From the NCBI RefSeq assembly GCF_020169415.1, contig NZ_JAIULG010000003.1, positions 124,001 to 188,000 on the forward strand: a stretch of 64,000 nucleotides of DNA. The letters run 5' to 3'. This DNA is from Tsukamurella sp. M9C. Lineage in GTDB: Bacteria > Actinomycetota > Actinomycetes > Mycobacteriales > Mycobacteriaceae. A program made the translations under genes and the position numbers. The notes under the pieces are model-generated. The model had not been told where the DNA came from, made no database searches, and saw only the letters and a list, made by a program, of their open reading frames with translations. Within the stretch, counting starts at the first letter, position 1, and the number at the start of each line of letters is the position of its first letter. Below are positions 8,388-18,207 of the stretch, piece after piece.

Positions 8388-9013
8388 ATGAGCGACACCG
8401 AAGGCATCGTCGACCGGCGCGCCGAATTCCCCAAGTTCACGCCGGTCACCCCGCCGCCGTCGTACGGCGCCTTCGTCGAGGCGATGCGCGACCTGATGGA
8501 CTCGCGGTCGCCTCCGACGCCGACGACGCCGCCTACGCGCTGGCCGCGGAGCATATCCGGCGGGCGAGCGCGACGCTCGCGCCCCACCGCGAGGCCACCG
8601 AAGCGGCGGGCCCCGCGAGCCGGGTGCCGGAGCTGCCGGGCCGCGGGAACCCGATGCAGACCCCCTGGCGGATGGAGCGTTTCGACGGCGACGGGATCCG
8701 ATCGATCGTGCGCTTCCGGCGGGCCCACCTCGGCGGGCATTCCGCCGCGCACGGCGGCATGATCGCCCAGCTATTCGACGAGCACCTCGGCTGGATCGTC
8801 TACAGCGGCGGGCATCCCATCGCGCGCACCGCCTATCTCAAGGTCGACTACCGCAAGGTGACACCGCTCGACACCGACCTCGTGCTCGACGGCTGGATCG
8901 ACCGCGTCGAGGGGCGCAAGATCCACGTGACCGCCCGGCTCACCGAGACCGACGGGACGGCGCTGGCCGACTGCGAAGCGCTCATGGTCGCGCTCCTGCC
9001 GCACAACGCCTGA
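8388..9013 (+). pseudogene. PaaI-like (4HBT) thioesterase interrupted by a one-base frameshift
   Basis: Residues MSDTEGIVDRRAEFPKFTPVTP... are read from 8388, but from about 8500 the family-like sequence continues in another frame: LAVASDADDAAYALAAEHI, then RVPELPGRGNPMQTPW, the hot-dog domain with GGHSAAHGGMIAQLFDEHLGW, and the stop at 9013. Joining the two frames gives a ~208-residue single-domain hot-dog thioesterase with the N-terminal helical region seen in mycobacterial homologues. A single base is missing between 8496 and 8504. Either this is a real mutation or a sequencing/assembly indel; a residual product could start at GTG 8624. The stop codon abuts that of convergent rmlC within TGATCA. 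Confidence 0.75.
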
Positions 9014-9583
9014 TCAGCCCCGCCAGCGCGGCAGTGCGCCCGCGGCGAGCGCCTCCGCCAACGACGGTGCCGCGGTGTCCTTCTCGGAGAGGATCGGCGG
9101 GACGTCGTCGGGCCAGGCGATCGCGAGCTCCCGGTCGAGCGGGTCGACGCCGTGCTCGGCGGACGGGTTGTACTCGGACGAGACGTGATACGCGACCACC
9201 GCGCCGTCCGTCAGGGCGCAGAATCCGTGCCCCAGCCCCTCCGCGAGGTACACCGTGCGGTGCCCCTCGGCGTCGAGGCGCACCGTCTCGACCGCGCCGA
9301 AGGTGGGCGAGCCGACCCGCAGGTCCACGATCACGTCGAGGATCGCGCCGTGCAGGCACGCCACCAGCTTCGCCTGCCCCGGAGGGACATCCGCGTAGTG
9401 GATGCCGCGCACCGCGCCCACCCGGTTCACCGAGACGTTCGTCTGCGCCACGACGAGCTCGTGCCCCGTGGCCTCACGGAACGCGGACGCCTTGAACAGC
9501 TCGAAGAACTCACCGCGCGCGTCCGGCCGGACGATCGGGTCCAGGACGAAGGCGCCGGCGATGGGCAGCGGCGCGACGTTCAT
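9014..9583 (-). CDS. rmlC: dTDP-4-dehydrorhamnose 3,5-epimerase
   Basis: The 189-residue cupin has the RmlC hallmarks: D-x-[14 protein letters not shown], then [28 protein letters not shown] (catalytic His in RGIHY), [11 protein letters not shown] and [24 protein letters not shown]. It converts dTDP-4-keto-6-deoxyglucose to dTDP-4-keto-rhamnose for the rhamnose linker between arabinogalactan and peptidoglycan. I chose the ATG at 9583, which has GAGGAGG upstream and overlaps the rmlA stop (ATGA); the frame continues further upstream but without a good start. It forms a two-gene operon with rmlA; rmlB is separate at 13579. Confidence 0.93.
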   Translation of the reverse strand: MNVAPLPIAGAFVLDPIVRPDARGEFFELFKASAFREATGHELVVAQTNVSVNRVGAVRGIHYADVPPGQAKLVACLHGAILDVIVDLRVGSPTFGAVETVRLDAEGHRTVYLAEGLGHGFCALTDGAVVAYHVSSEYNPSAEHGVDPLDRELAIAWPDDVPPILSEKDTAAPSLAEALAAGALPRWRG

Positions 9584-10449
9584 CGGCCCTCCTCGAGCAG
9601 TCCGTGCAGGTAGGTGCCGTAGCCCGACTTGACGAGGCGATCCGCATGGTCGCGCAGCTGCGCGTCGTCGATGAAGCCGCTGCGCCACGCCACCTCCTCG
9701 GGGGCGCCGATCTTGGTGCCCTGCCGCTGTTCCACGGCGCGCACGTAGCCGGTGGCGTCGGCGAGGGCGTCGAAGGTCCCGGTGTCGAGCCAGGCGGTGC
9801 CGCGCGGCAGCACCTCGACCGCCAGCCGACCGTCGTCCAGATAGTGCCGGTTGACGTCGGTGATCTCGAGTTCGCCACGCGGCGAGGGCTTCAGGTTCCG
9901 CGCGACCTCGACCACCGACGGGTCGTAGAAGTACAGGCCGGGCACCGCGTACGGGGACCGGGGATGCTCCGGCTTCTCCTCGAAGCCCACGGCGCGCCCG
10001 GCACCGTCGAACTCGATGACGCCGTAGGCGCGGGGATCGGCGACCCGGTACGCGAAGACCGCGCCGCCGTCGATCCCGTCGAACCGGCGCAGCTGGGTGC
10101 CGAGCCCCGGGCCGTAGAAGATGTTGTCGCCGAGGATCAGCGAGACCGTCTGGTCCCCGATGAAGTCGGCGCCGAGGACGAAGGCCTGTGCCAGCCCCTC
10201 GGGGCGCGGCTGCACCACGTACTCGATCCGGATCCCGAACTGCGAGCCGTCGCCGAGGAGCCGCCGGAACTGGTCGGCGTCGCCCGGCGTGGTCACGACC
10301 AGCACCTCGCGGATGCCCGCGAGCATCAGGGTCGAGAGCGGGTAGTAGATCATCGGCTTGTCGTAGACGGGGAGCAGCTGCTTGCTGACGCCGACGGTGA
10401 TCGGGTGGAGCCTGCTGCCCGTGCCGCCGGCCAGGATGATCCCTCGCAT
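9580..10449 (-). CDS. rmlA: Glucose-1-phosphate thymidylyltransferase
   Basis: The 289-residue protein starts with the nucleotidyltransferase signature [20 protein letters not shown] and has [26 protein letters not shown] and [13 protein letters not shown], all typical of RmlA. It makes dTDP-glucose from glucose-1-phosphate and dTTP, the first step to dTDP-rhamnose. A -10 TAGAGT (complement of 10456-10461) ends six bases before the ATG with no Shine-Dalgarno, suggesting a leaderless transcript. It is divergent from the hydrolase at 10515; the shared 65-base gap contains a nested palindrome. Confidence 0.94.
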   Translation of the reverse strand: MRGIILAGGTGSRLHPITVGVSKQLLPVYDKPMIYYPLSTLMLAGIREVLVVTTPGDADQFRRLLGDGSQFGIRIEYVVQPRPEGLAQAFVLGADFIGDQTVSLILGDNIFYGPGLGTQLRRFDGIDGGAVFAYRVADPRAYGVIEFDGAGRAVGFEEKPEHPRSPYAVPGLYFYDPSVVEVARNLKPSPRGELEITDVNRHYLDDGRLAVEVLPRGTAWLDTGTFDALADATGYVRAVEQRQGTKIGAPEEVAWRSGFIDDAQLRDHADRLVKSGYGTYLHGLLEEGR

Positions 10450-10472
10450 GCTGCGACTCTATCGGATCACAT

Positions 10473-10512
10473 AACTATCTTCTCAATAACGGTCGTTGTT
10501 GCTACGATAGTT
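10473..10512. promoter_or_regulatory. Nested palindrome between rmlA and the hydrolase gene
   Basis: AACTATC (10473-10479) and GATAGTT (10506-10512) form an outer dyad. CAATAACG (10484-10491) and CGTTGTTG (10494-10501), with one mismatch, form an inner dyad around exactly the same centre. The right outer arm overlaps TACGAT (10503-10508), a -10 ending six bases before the hydrolase ATG. It looks like a repressor operator, but the regulator is not identified. Confidence 0.55.
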
Positions 10513-10514
10513 TT

Positions 10515-11579
10515 ATGAGCAAGAAGACCTGGGCCCTCGCGGCCGTCACACTCGTCGCCGCCCTCGTGGTGCCCCTGGGCATCCGGATCGCGGTGGCGAA
10601 CACCTTCGCCGTCGACGAGCACGCGGTGAGCATCCCCGTCACCGACGCGGTCGCGGCGGGTGGAACCGTTCCCGACGCGCACACCGGCGGCCGTCTCGAC
10701 GGCGTGCTCACCACCCCGAAGGGGAGTCCGGGCCGCCACGGCCTCGTCGTCTTCATGCACGGCGACGGTCCGGCGAACGCCTCCCGGGACGACGCCTACC
10801 GCCCGATCTGGGAGGCCTTCGCCCGCGCCGGCTACGCCACCCTGTCGTGGAACAAGGCCGGCGTCGGCGGCGCGCCGGGCAACTGGCTCGACCAGTCGCT
10901 CGCCGACCGCGGCGCCGAGGTCGCCGCGGCCCTCGACTGGGCCCGCACCCGGCCCGAGATCGACACCGGCCGGATGGGCGCATGGGGCGTCAGCCAGGGC
11001 GGCTGGGTGCTGCCGCCCCTGGCGGCGCGCCGCCCGGACCTGCGCTTCCTCGTCCTCGTCGGCGCGGCGATCAACTGGCTCCGCCAGGGCGAGTACAACC
11101 TCCGGTCGGACCTGCGCGACGCCTCCGACGAGGAGAAGCAGCGCGCCTTCGCCCGCCGCACCGCGAACATCGCGCTGCTCGAGCGCGGCGCCACCTACCA
11201 GGAGTACCTCGCGGCGAAGGTGGACGAGAAGCCGATGACCGAAGAGCGCTACGGCTTCGTCCTGCGCAACTTCCGCGCCGACGTCACGCCCGACCTGGGA
11301 CGCATCGCCGTGCCCACCCTGCTGCTCCTCGGCAGCGCTGACCGCAACGTGGACACCACCGAGACCGCACGCGTCTACGCCGCGCGGATGCGCCCCGGCC
11401 TGCTCACCGAGCACACGTTCCCGGGTGCCACGCACAGCCTGACCCGCGACGACATCGAGTACCGCCCGGACGACCCCCGGGTCATCGCCCGGGCGGTCCT
11501 GGCGCCGCGCGACATCTACGCGCCCGGCTATCTCGACGCGCTCACCGACTTCGCGTCCCGGCAGCCGGCCGCGCGATGA
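10515..11579 (+). CDS. Membrane-anchored or exported alpha/beta hydrolase
   Basis: The 354-residue protein has a basic start and a hydrophobic segment at residues 7-26 (TWALAAVTLVAALVVPLG), followed by an alpha/beta-hydrolase fold: FMHGDGPANAS (oxyanion-hole region), nucleophile elbow GVSQGG, acid in LLLGSADRNVD and histidine in FPGATHSL. The order Ser-Asp-His is intact, so it should be an active esterase or peptidase-like hydrolase outside the membrane. The start is probably leaderless. Its stop overlaps the ATG of the next gene (ATGA), so it forms an operon with the saccharopine-dehydrogenase-like and PaaX-like genes. Substrate unknown. Confidence 0.85.
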   Translation: MSKKTWALAAVTLVAALVVPLGIRIAVANTFAVDEHAVSIPVTDAVAAGGTVPDAHTGGRLDGVLTTPKGSPGRHGLVVFMHGDGPANASRDDAYRPIWEAFARAGYATLSWNKAGVGGAPGNWLDQSLADRGAEVAAALDWARTRPEIDTGRMGAWGVSQGGWVLPPLAARRPDLRFLVLVGAAINWLRQGEYNLRSDLRDASDEEKQRAFARRTANIALLERGATYQEYLAAKVDEKPMTEERYGFVLRNFRADVTPDLGRIAVPTLLLLGSADRNVDTTETARVYAARMRPGLLTEHTFPGATHSLTRDDIEYRPDDPRVIARAVLAPRDIYAPGYLDALTDFASRQPAAR

Positions 11580-12745
11580 GGGTCGCCGTCCTGGGCGCGG
11601 GCGCGATGGGGGCCCGCGCCGCCCGGACCCTGGCCGGCCTGCCCGGCGTGGAGGCGCTCGTAGTGGGCGACCTCGACGGGGACGTCGCCGCGCGGGTGGC
11701 GGCGGGGCTCCCCCGCGCAACGGCCCGGCGGATCGACGTCACCGACGGGCCGGCCCTGCGCGGCGCACTCGCGGGCGTCGACACCGTGCTCACCACCGTC
11801 GGGCCCTTCTACCGGTTCGGCGCCGGCGTCCTGCGCGCCGCGATCGAGACCGGGACGGACTACGTCGACATCTGCGACGACTGGGAGCCCACGCTGCAGT
11901 TGCTCGAGCTCGACGGTGCCGCCCGCGCGGCCGGAGTCTGCGCCGTGGTCGGCGCAGGCGCCAGCCCGGGCCTGAGCACCCTGCTCGCCGGCGCCGCCGC
12001 CGGCCGCCTGGACCGGGTGCGCGACCTCTACACCGCCTGGCCCGTGGACGCAGTCGGACGGTCCTCCCCCGGCGACGCCCCGGCCGAGTCCATGGCCGGC
12101 GCCGCGGGCGTGCACTGGATGCACCAGTGCAGCGGCGAGGTCGCCGAACTCTCCGGCGGCGCCGTCGTCCGCCGGGCCCCGCTGCGGCCCGTCGCCCTGC
12201 GGCTCCCCGGCGGGCGGCGCGGCACCGGCTGGACCGTCGGGCATCCCGAGCCCGTCACGCTGCACCGGACGGCGGCACCGTCGGGCGAGTCCGCCTGCCT
12301 CATGCTGCTCCGGCCCGCCACGGCCGCCTACCTCGACGTGCTCCGCCGCGACATCGACGCCGGGCGGCTCACGCCCGACGATGCCGCGGACATGCTGGAA
12401 CCACCGTCCCGATCGCGCGTGCTCCGCTCGCTCCCCGGGGCGTTCACCCGGCCCGGACCGGGCGACCTGCCGGCCTTCTTCGCCGCCGCGGACGGCACCG
12501 TCGACGGGCGGCCCGTCCGGGTCTGCGCGCGCCTCGAGACCGACGGTGCGCTGCTGCACGACATGGCCGCCGTCACCGGGGTCCCGGCGGCGCTGGCGAC
12601 GGCGCAGCTGCCCGGCGTGCGCCGCCCCGGGGTGCACCCGCCCGACGCCGTGCTCGACGGTCCGCGGCTGTTCGCCGACCTCGCGGTAGCGTTTCCGGGC
12701 ACGCGCGTGATCGTCGAGGAGGAGGCCGGATGGCTGACGGACTGA
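11576..12745 (+). CDS. Saccharopine dehydrogenase-family NAD(P)-binding oxidoreductase
   Basis: The 389-residue protein opens with a Rossmann motif VAVLGAGAMGARAARTL, followed by VVGDLD, DTVLTTVGPFYRFG and TGTDYVDICDDWEPT, the pattern of the bacterial saccharopine-dehydrogenase-like family. The family covers lysine-pathway enzymes and many uncharacterised oxidoreductases. Nothing in the neighbourhood indicates lysine metabolism, so the specific reaction is unknown. It begins within the stop of the hydrolase gene and overlaps the following PaaX-like gene by 16 bases, indicating translational coupling. Confidence 0.8.
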   Translation: MRVAVLGAGAMGARAARTLAGLPGVEALVVGDLDGDVAARVAAGLPRATARRIDVTDGPALRGALAGVDTVLTTVGPFYRFGAGVLRAAIETGTDYVDICDDWEPTLQLLELDGAARAAGVCAVVGAGASPGLSTLLAGAAAGRLDRVRDLYTAWPVDAVGRSSPGDAPAESMAGAAGVHWMHQCSGEVAELSGGAVVRRAPLRPVALRLPGGRRGTGWTVGHPEPVTLHRTAAPSGESACLMLLRPATAAYLDVLRRDIDAGRLTPDDAADMLEPPSRSRVLRSLPGAFTRPGPGDLPAFFAAADGTVDGRPVRVCARLETDGALLHDMAAVTGVPAALATAQLPGVRRPGVHPPDAVLDGPRLFADLAVAFPGTRVIVEEEAGWLTD

Positions 12746-13566
12746 TCTCGACGCGCGCGCTCATCGAGGCGATGCTCCGCGAGGACGCGACGATCGACGC
12801 GGGCGAGCTGTACGCGGTCGCCGACGCGCTCGGGATGGGCGACCAACAGGTGCGCCTCGCGATCAAGCGGCTCGTGGCGGAGGGCCGGTTCACCGTCGCC
12901 GGGCGGGGCCGCGGTGCCGTCCTCACCGCGACCGACGCCACCCGGGCCGGCATCGAGCCCGACCGCGAGCACGTCCGGCTGATGTACGCGCAGGACCGCG
13001 GGGAGGCGCCGTGGGACGGCGTCTGGCACCTGGCCGGCTTCGCCGTGCCCGAGGCGGAACGGGAGGCACGCGGCGCGCTCCGCGACGCCATCGTCGCCCT
13101 CGGCGGCGCGCCCGTGCAGGGCGGGCTGTACGCCTCCGCCCACGCCTGGGAGGAAGCGCTGCGGGAGACCGCCCGCGAAGCCGGCGCCGCGACCTATCTC
13201 ACCACCCTGAGCAGCACCGACCTCGACGTGGGTGGCGCGCGCGGCGCCGCCGCCGCGGCCCGCCTGTGGCCCCTCGACGAGCTGGCCGACGGACACCGTC
13301 GGCTCGCGGACCGGGCGACCGAGGCCCTCGACCGGACCCGCGACGCGACGCACGCCGAGCGGCTCGCGCTGACGGTCGGCCTCGTCGCCGAATTCACCCG
13401 CGCGCACGAGCCCGATCCCCTGCTGCCGCCGGAGCTGCTGCCGCCGAACTGGATCGGGGCGCGGGCCCGCGACAGCGCCGCGCGCGCGTGGGCGGCGCTC
13501 GCGGCCGCGGAGGCCGATTCGTCCCTGCGACTCCTCCGCTGGTTCGACGCGCCCTTGCAACCCCAC

Positions 13567-13569
<3 letters not shown>
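12730..13569 (+). CDS. PaaX-family transcriptional regulator
   Basis: The 279-residue protein has an N-terminal winged helix (LISTRALIEAMLRED... LGMGDQQVRLAIKRLVAEGRFTVAGRGRGAVLT) and a central PaaX-type domain (WDGVWHLAGFAVPEAEREARGALRDAIVALGGAPVQGGLYAS), ending in the helical C domain (PPNWIGARARD). PaaX proteins repress phenylacetyl-CoA-type aromatic pathways, but no paa genes are here, so its target is probably its own operon (hydrolase, oxidoreductase). The ATG at 12730, preceded by GAGGAGG, lies inside the upstream gene. The stop overlaps the -10 of the next gene. Confidence 0.85.
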
Positions 13570-14580
<1,011 letters not shown>

Positions 14581-14636
14581 CGCCACCGATCGTGTGATCT
14601 TCGACCGAACCGGCGTAGAACGCACTGGTCCGGCAC

Positions 14637-14650
14637 GAAAACCTGTTTCA
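14637..14650 (+). promoter_or_regulatory. KstR box upstream of kstR
   Basis: GAAAACCTGTTTCA matches the KstR consensus TnnAACnnGTTnnA at seven of eight fixed positions. It lies 75 bases before the kstR start, consistent with the autorepression known in mycobacteria. Confidence 0.75.
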
Positions 14651-14724
14651 ATTGTCGCGACATCACATGCGACCGACCGTCCGGACACCTGCCGGCGGCC
14701 GAAGAGATTCCGAGGTGACCACCC

Positions 14725-15354
14725 ATGCCGCCCGAAGGCACCCCCGCCGCCACCGCTACTGCGCCCGCTCCCGCCCCGTCGCGGGAGGACCTCGATACAG
14801 CGGGGCAGCGCGAGCGGCGCAAGCGCATCATCGACGCCACGCTGGCGCTCGCCCGCAAGGGCGGCTACGACGCGGTGCAGATGCGCGCGGTGGCGAAGAA
14901 GGCCGACGTGGCGCTGGGCACCCTGTACCGGTACTTCCCGTCGAAGGTGCACCTGCTGGTCGCCGGCCTGGTCAGCCAGTTCGAGCGCGCGGGCGAGCGG
15001 ATCGGGAAGGCGCAGATCCCGGGCGACACCGCGGCGGAGCGCCTGATGTTCGTGCTCGACCGCAACACCGAGGCGCTGCAGCGGGCCCCCCTGCTCACCG
15101 AGGCGATGGTGCGGGCCTTCATGTTCGCCGACGCCACGGCCGCGGCCGAGGTCGAGCGGGTCGGCCGCCTGCTCGAGGGCATGTTCGCGCACGCCCTCGG
15201 CGTGGAGGACCCCGACGAGCGCCAGCGCGATACGTTCCACCTGATCGCCGATGTGTGGATGGCGAACCTGGTTGCCTGGGTCACCCACCGCGCGTCGGCC
15301 ACCGAGGTGCAGAAGCGCCTCTCCGTGGCCGTCGATCTCCTCATCAAGGACTGA
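14725..15354 (+). CDS. kstR: TetR-family cholesterol-regulon repressor KstR
   Basis: The 209-residue protein has the TetR helix-turn-helix at about residues 30-77: RRKRIIDATLALARKGGYDAVQMRAVAKKADV, then ALGTLYRYFPSKVHLLVAGL. This agrees closely with the mycobacterial KstR DNA-binding domain I know. KstR represses sterol uptake and degradation genes and is released by 3-oxo-cholestenoyl-CoA ligands. The first ~22 residues are a Pro/Ala-rich extension. The gene stands directly before the mce4 operon and has its own KstR-like box. Ten boxes in the window define its probable regulon. Confidence 0.92.
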   Translation: MPPEGTPAATATAPAPAPSREDLDTAGQRERRKRIIDATLALARKGGYDAVQMRAVAKKADVALGTLYRYFPSKVHLLVAGLVSQFERAGERIGKAQIPGDTAAERLMFVLDRNTEALQRAPLLTEAMVRAFMFADATAAAEVERVGRLLEGMFAHALGVEDPDERQRDTFHLIADVWMANLVAWVTHRASATEVQKRLSVAVDLLIKD

Positions 15355-15392
15355 CAACAACGCAGGTCACATCGGGTAGTCCAGGGAAAAAC

Positions 15393-15406
15393 TGAAACAC
15401 GTACTA
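15393..15406 (+). promoter_or_regulatory. KstR box of the mce4 operon
   Basis: TGAAACACGTACTA matches TnnAACnnGTTnnA except GTA for GTT. It lies 90 bases before yrbE4A. Confidence 0.75.
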
Positions 15407-15430
15407 GTTTTGCCCCGACAGTTGATACGC

Positions 15431-15486
15431 TCCTCTCGAAAATGAGGAGAGGACACCCGATGGTGGTATTCGGAGGCCCGGCGTGA
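15431..15486 (+). other. yrbE4A leader: SD-masking hairpin and 8-codon ORF
   Basis: TCCTCTC (15431-15437) can pair with GAGAGGA (15447-15453), which is part of a strong Shine-Dalgarno. That SD precedes ATG 15460, an ORF encoding MVVFGGPA whose TGA (15484-15486) overlaps the yrbE4A GTG (15483) as GTGA. A second SD, GGAGG (15472-15476), lies inside the mini-ORF and serves yrbE4A. Coupling or attenuation is inference. Confidence 0.45.
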
Positions 15487-16301
15487 GGGCCGCGGCGCTG
15501 TACCGGTTGTACCGGTTGGCCGCGATCTTCACCAAGAGCCTGTCCACGATCGGACGCTCGGTGGTGCTCGCCGGCGAGATCATCTCGTGGACCGTTCGCG
15601 GGATCCTGAAGCGGAACTTCGCGGTCGGCGAGATGATCACCCAGTCGGTGACGCTGCTGCGGGTCACCACGCTGCCGGCCATCCTGGTGGCGATCCCGTT
15701 CGGCGCGGTCGTCTCCGTCCAGGTCGGCGCACTCGTCGACACGGTCGGCGCGAACTCGCTGGTCGGCGCCGCGTCGGGCATCGGCATCATCCGGCAGGGC
15801 GCACCCCTGGCCACGGGCGTGCTGCTCGGCGGCGTCTGCGCCTCGGCCATCGCCGCCGACCTCGGATCCCGGACGGTCCGCGAGGAGCTGCAGGCCATGC
15901 AGGTCATGGGCGTCGATCCGATCGCCCGCCTCATCGCGCCCCGCATGCTCGCCCTCATGATCATCGCGCCGATGCTGCTCGTCGCGATCGTGGCGGTGGC
16001 CATGATCGTGGCCCTCACCGTCTCGGTGTGGCAGTTCGGACTCAGTTCCGGCGGCTTCTGGTCCTCCTTCGGCGCCTTCTCGGCCCCATCGGACCTGGCC
16101 TTCGCGGTGCTCAAGGCGGAGACCGGCGCGATGATCGTCGGCCTCGTCGCCGGCCTGCGCGGCCTCGAGGCCTCGGGCGGCCCCCGCGGCGTCGCCGACG
16201 GCGTGAACTCCTCGGTGGTCCTGTCGATCACCCTGATCTTCCTGTCCTTCCTCGGCCTCACCCAGCTGCAGACGATGTTCTTCCCGAGTCAGGTGGCCTG
16301 A
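15483..16301 (+). CDS. yrbE4A: MlaE-family permease YrbE4A of the Mce4 sterol importer
   Basis: This 272-residue MlaE/YrbE permease has five to six membrane segments and the family loop ASAIAADLGSRTVREELQAMQVMGVDP, which couples to the ATPase (MceG, not in the window). It forms the inner-membrane channel of Mce4 together with YrbE4B. The GTG start is preceded by GGAGG and overlaps the end of an 8-codon leader ORF. Its stop overlaps the yrbE4B ATG (TGATG). It is the first gene of an eight-gene operon likely controlled by KstR. Confidence 0.93.
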   Translation: MRAAALYRLYRLAAIFTKSLSTIGRSVVLAGEIISWTVRGILKRNFAVGEMITQSVTLLRVTTLPAILVAIPFGAVVSVQVGALVDTVGANSLVGAASGIGIIRQGAPLATGVLLGGVCASAIAADLGSRTVREELQAMQVMGVDPIARLIAPRMLALMIIAPMLLVAIVAVAMIVALTVSVWQFGLSSGGFWSSFGAFSAPSDLAFAVLKAETGAMIVGLVAGLRGLEASGGPRGVADGVNSSVVLSITLIFLSFLGLTQLQTMFFPSQVA

Positions 16302-17164
16302 TGACCACCACGAATCCCCCGGCGCCGGCGCCTGCCAAGAAGAAGACCCCCGCCCTGGACTCGAAGCCCGCGAGCCTGGTCGCGCGGATCGGCGAGGCCG
16401 TCGTCTTCGTCGCCCAGTCGATCTACCTCGTGCCCGTGGCGCTGATGAAGTACCGCGGCGAGACCTCGCGGGTGCTCAAGCAGCTGGCGTGGGGCCGCGG
16501 GTCCGTCGTGGTCGACGGTGGCGTCGTCGTCATGATGGTCATCCTGGGCGCGGCGAGCGGCGCCGCCGTCGCCATCGAGGCCTACGCAGGCCTCAACCTC
16601 ATCGGCTTCGGCCCGCTCACCGGCGTCATCGGCGGCCTCGCGAACATCCGCGAGATGATCCCCATCTCCGCCGGCATCGGCTTCGCCGCGCAGGCGGGCT
16701 GCCGCATGACCGCGCAGATCGGATCGATGCGGATCGCGGAGGAGATCGACGCCGTCGAGGCCCTCGGCATCCGCTCGATCCCCTACGTGGTCAGCACCCG
16801 CCTGATCGCCGGCATCGTCGTGGTGATCCCGGCGTACATGCTCACGCTGCTGCTCGCCTTCCTCACCTGCAAGCTGATCGTGGTCGTCTTCCACGGCCAG
16901 GCGCTGGGCACGTACAACCACTACTTCGAGCAGTTCCTCAGCCCGGGCGACATCGCGTTGTCGACGCTCAAGGCCGTAGTCTTCTGCGCCGCCGTCACGA
17001 TCATCCACTGCTACTACGGGTTCTTCGCCAAGGGCGGACCGGAGGGCGTCGGCCTCGCCAGCGGCCGCGCCGTGCGCGCCAGCCTGGTCACGGTGCTCAC
17101 GCTCGACTTCATCCTGACCATCATGTTCTGGGGCATCACCCCCACGATCATCTTCAAGGGTTAG
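16301..17164 (+). CDS. yrbE4B: MlaE-family permease YrbE4B of the Mce4 sterol importer
   Basis: The 287-residue permease has a Pro/Ala/Lys-rich cytoplasmic N-tail of ~28 residues and then the MlaE domain, with CRMTAQIGSMRIAEEIDAVEALGIRSIPYVVSTRLIAG as the conserved ATPase-contact loop and GPEGVGLASGRAVRAS near the C-terminus. It pairs with YrbE4A to form the Mce4 permease. It begins in a TGATG overlap and is followed after ten bases by mce4A, preceded by GGGGGAG. Confidence 0.93.
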   Translation: MTTTNPPAPAPAKKKTPALDSKPASLVARIGEAVVFVAQSIYLVPVALMKYRGETSRVLKQLAWGRGSVVVDGGVVVMMVILGAASGAAVAIEAYAGLNLIGFGPLTGVIGGLANIREMIPISAGIGFAAQAGCRMTAQIGSMRIAEEIDAVEALGIRSIPYVVSTRLIAGIVVVIPAYMLTLLLAFLTCKLIVVVFHGQALGTYNHYFEQFLSPGDIALSTLKAVVFCAAVTIIHCYYGFFAKGGPEGVGLASGRAVRASLVTVLTLDFILTIMFWGITPTIIFKG

Positions 17165-17174
17165 GGGGAGACCG

Positions 17175-18206
17175 ATGTACGAACTGCTCGGCGGCACACC
17201 CGGTCGCCAACAACGCGTCTTCTTCACCGTCGGCGTCGCGACGCTCGCCGTGATCCTGATCGCGGCCGTCGCCGGGGTCGTCGCCTCCCGGATCCCCGCG
17301 TCCGACCCGCGGCTCGCGCTCACCGTCGAATCCGCCGACGTCGGGCCCGGAGTCAAGACCGGCACCCGGGTCACGCTGCGCGGCGTGCCCGTCGGCGAGG
17401 TCGAGTCCGTGGTCATCCCGCGCGCGGGCCAGGCCCGTGTGGCCGTCCGCCTGGACCGCGGGAGCCTCCGCGGCCTCACCGACGCGCTGTCCGTGCGGTA
17501 CCAGCCCGGCAACTACTTCGGCGTCACCGAGATGGCGCTGGTGCCCGGCCAGGGCGGCGCCGACCTCCGCTCGGGCAGCACGCTGCGCCCACGCTCCAGC
17601 AACGACACGATCTCCGACCTGCTCACGCGCAGTGCGGTGTCGGTGTCGGGCGTCATGACGCCCAAGCTGATCGAGGTGACCCGGAAGGCCACCCAGTACA
17701 CCCAGGCGATCACGCCGCTGCTCCAGGTGGCGTTCTCCGTCGAGCAGCAGAACGCACGATCGGTGAAGGTGCCGATCGGGACAACGCTGCGCACCGTCCG
17801 CACCACGCTCGACGGTGCGCCGGGCCTGGTCGAGGGGGCGTTCGAGGGCTGGTTCGTGCCGCAGATGCGGGGCGGCGAGGTCGCGGGCACGCTCGACTAC
17901 ACGGTCAACAACTACGACAAGATCGACAAGACGACCACGCTGCTCGGCACCGGCTTCTTCACGCCGCTGGCCGACATGTTCGGCTCGCACGAGACCGAGT
18001 TCACGCCGGGCACCGTCATGCTGCGAGTCATCATGGACAGCACCACCAAGGTGATGCGCACCGTGAGCGTCCCGCGCCAGATCGTCCCGCTGATCACCGG
18101 CGTCAACAGCGCCTTCATCACCGTCCCGGAGGGCACCGCACTGCGCATGAACGTCGTCGCCGATCGACTCCCGGGCGCCGCCTCGGTCCTCGAAGGGGGG
18201 CGATGA
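17175..18206 (+). CDS. mce4A: Mce-family protein Mce4A
   Basis: The 343-residue protein has an N-terminal membrane anchor (about residues 16-38), an MCE domain (about 44-125; GPGVKTGTRVTLRGVPVGEVESVV and VRYQPGNYFGVTEMALVPG) and a helical C-terminal region. Mce proteins form hexameric rings and a helical tube that ferries lipid across the periplasm; Mce4 carries cholesterol. As first Mce gene after yrbE4AB, the order A-F defines it. mce4B starts two bases after its stop. Confidence 0.92.
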   Translation: MYELLGGTPGRQQRVFFTVGVATLAVILIAAVAGVVASRIPASDPRLALTVESADVGPGVKTGTRVTLRGVPVGEVESVVIPRAGQARVAVRLDRGSLRGLTDALSVRYQPGNYFGVTEMALVPGQGGADLRSGSTLRPRSSNDTISDLLTRSAVSVSGVMTPKLIEVTRKATQYTQAITPLLQVAFSVEQQNARSVKVPIGTTLRTVRTTLDGAPGLVEGAFEGWFVPQMRGGEVAGTLDYTVNNYDKIDKTTTLLGTGFFTPLADMFGSHETEFTPGTVMLRVIMDSTTKVMRTVSVPRQIVPLITGVNSAFITVPEGTALRMNVVADRLPGAASVLEGGR

Positions 18207-18207
18207 C

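Noticed and set aside
9584-9688. N-terminal extension of RmlC to 9688
   Set aside because: The extra 35 residues lie inside rmlA, lack homology, and the internal ATG has a good Shine-Dalgarno and an ATGA overlap.
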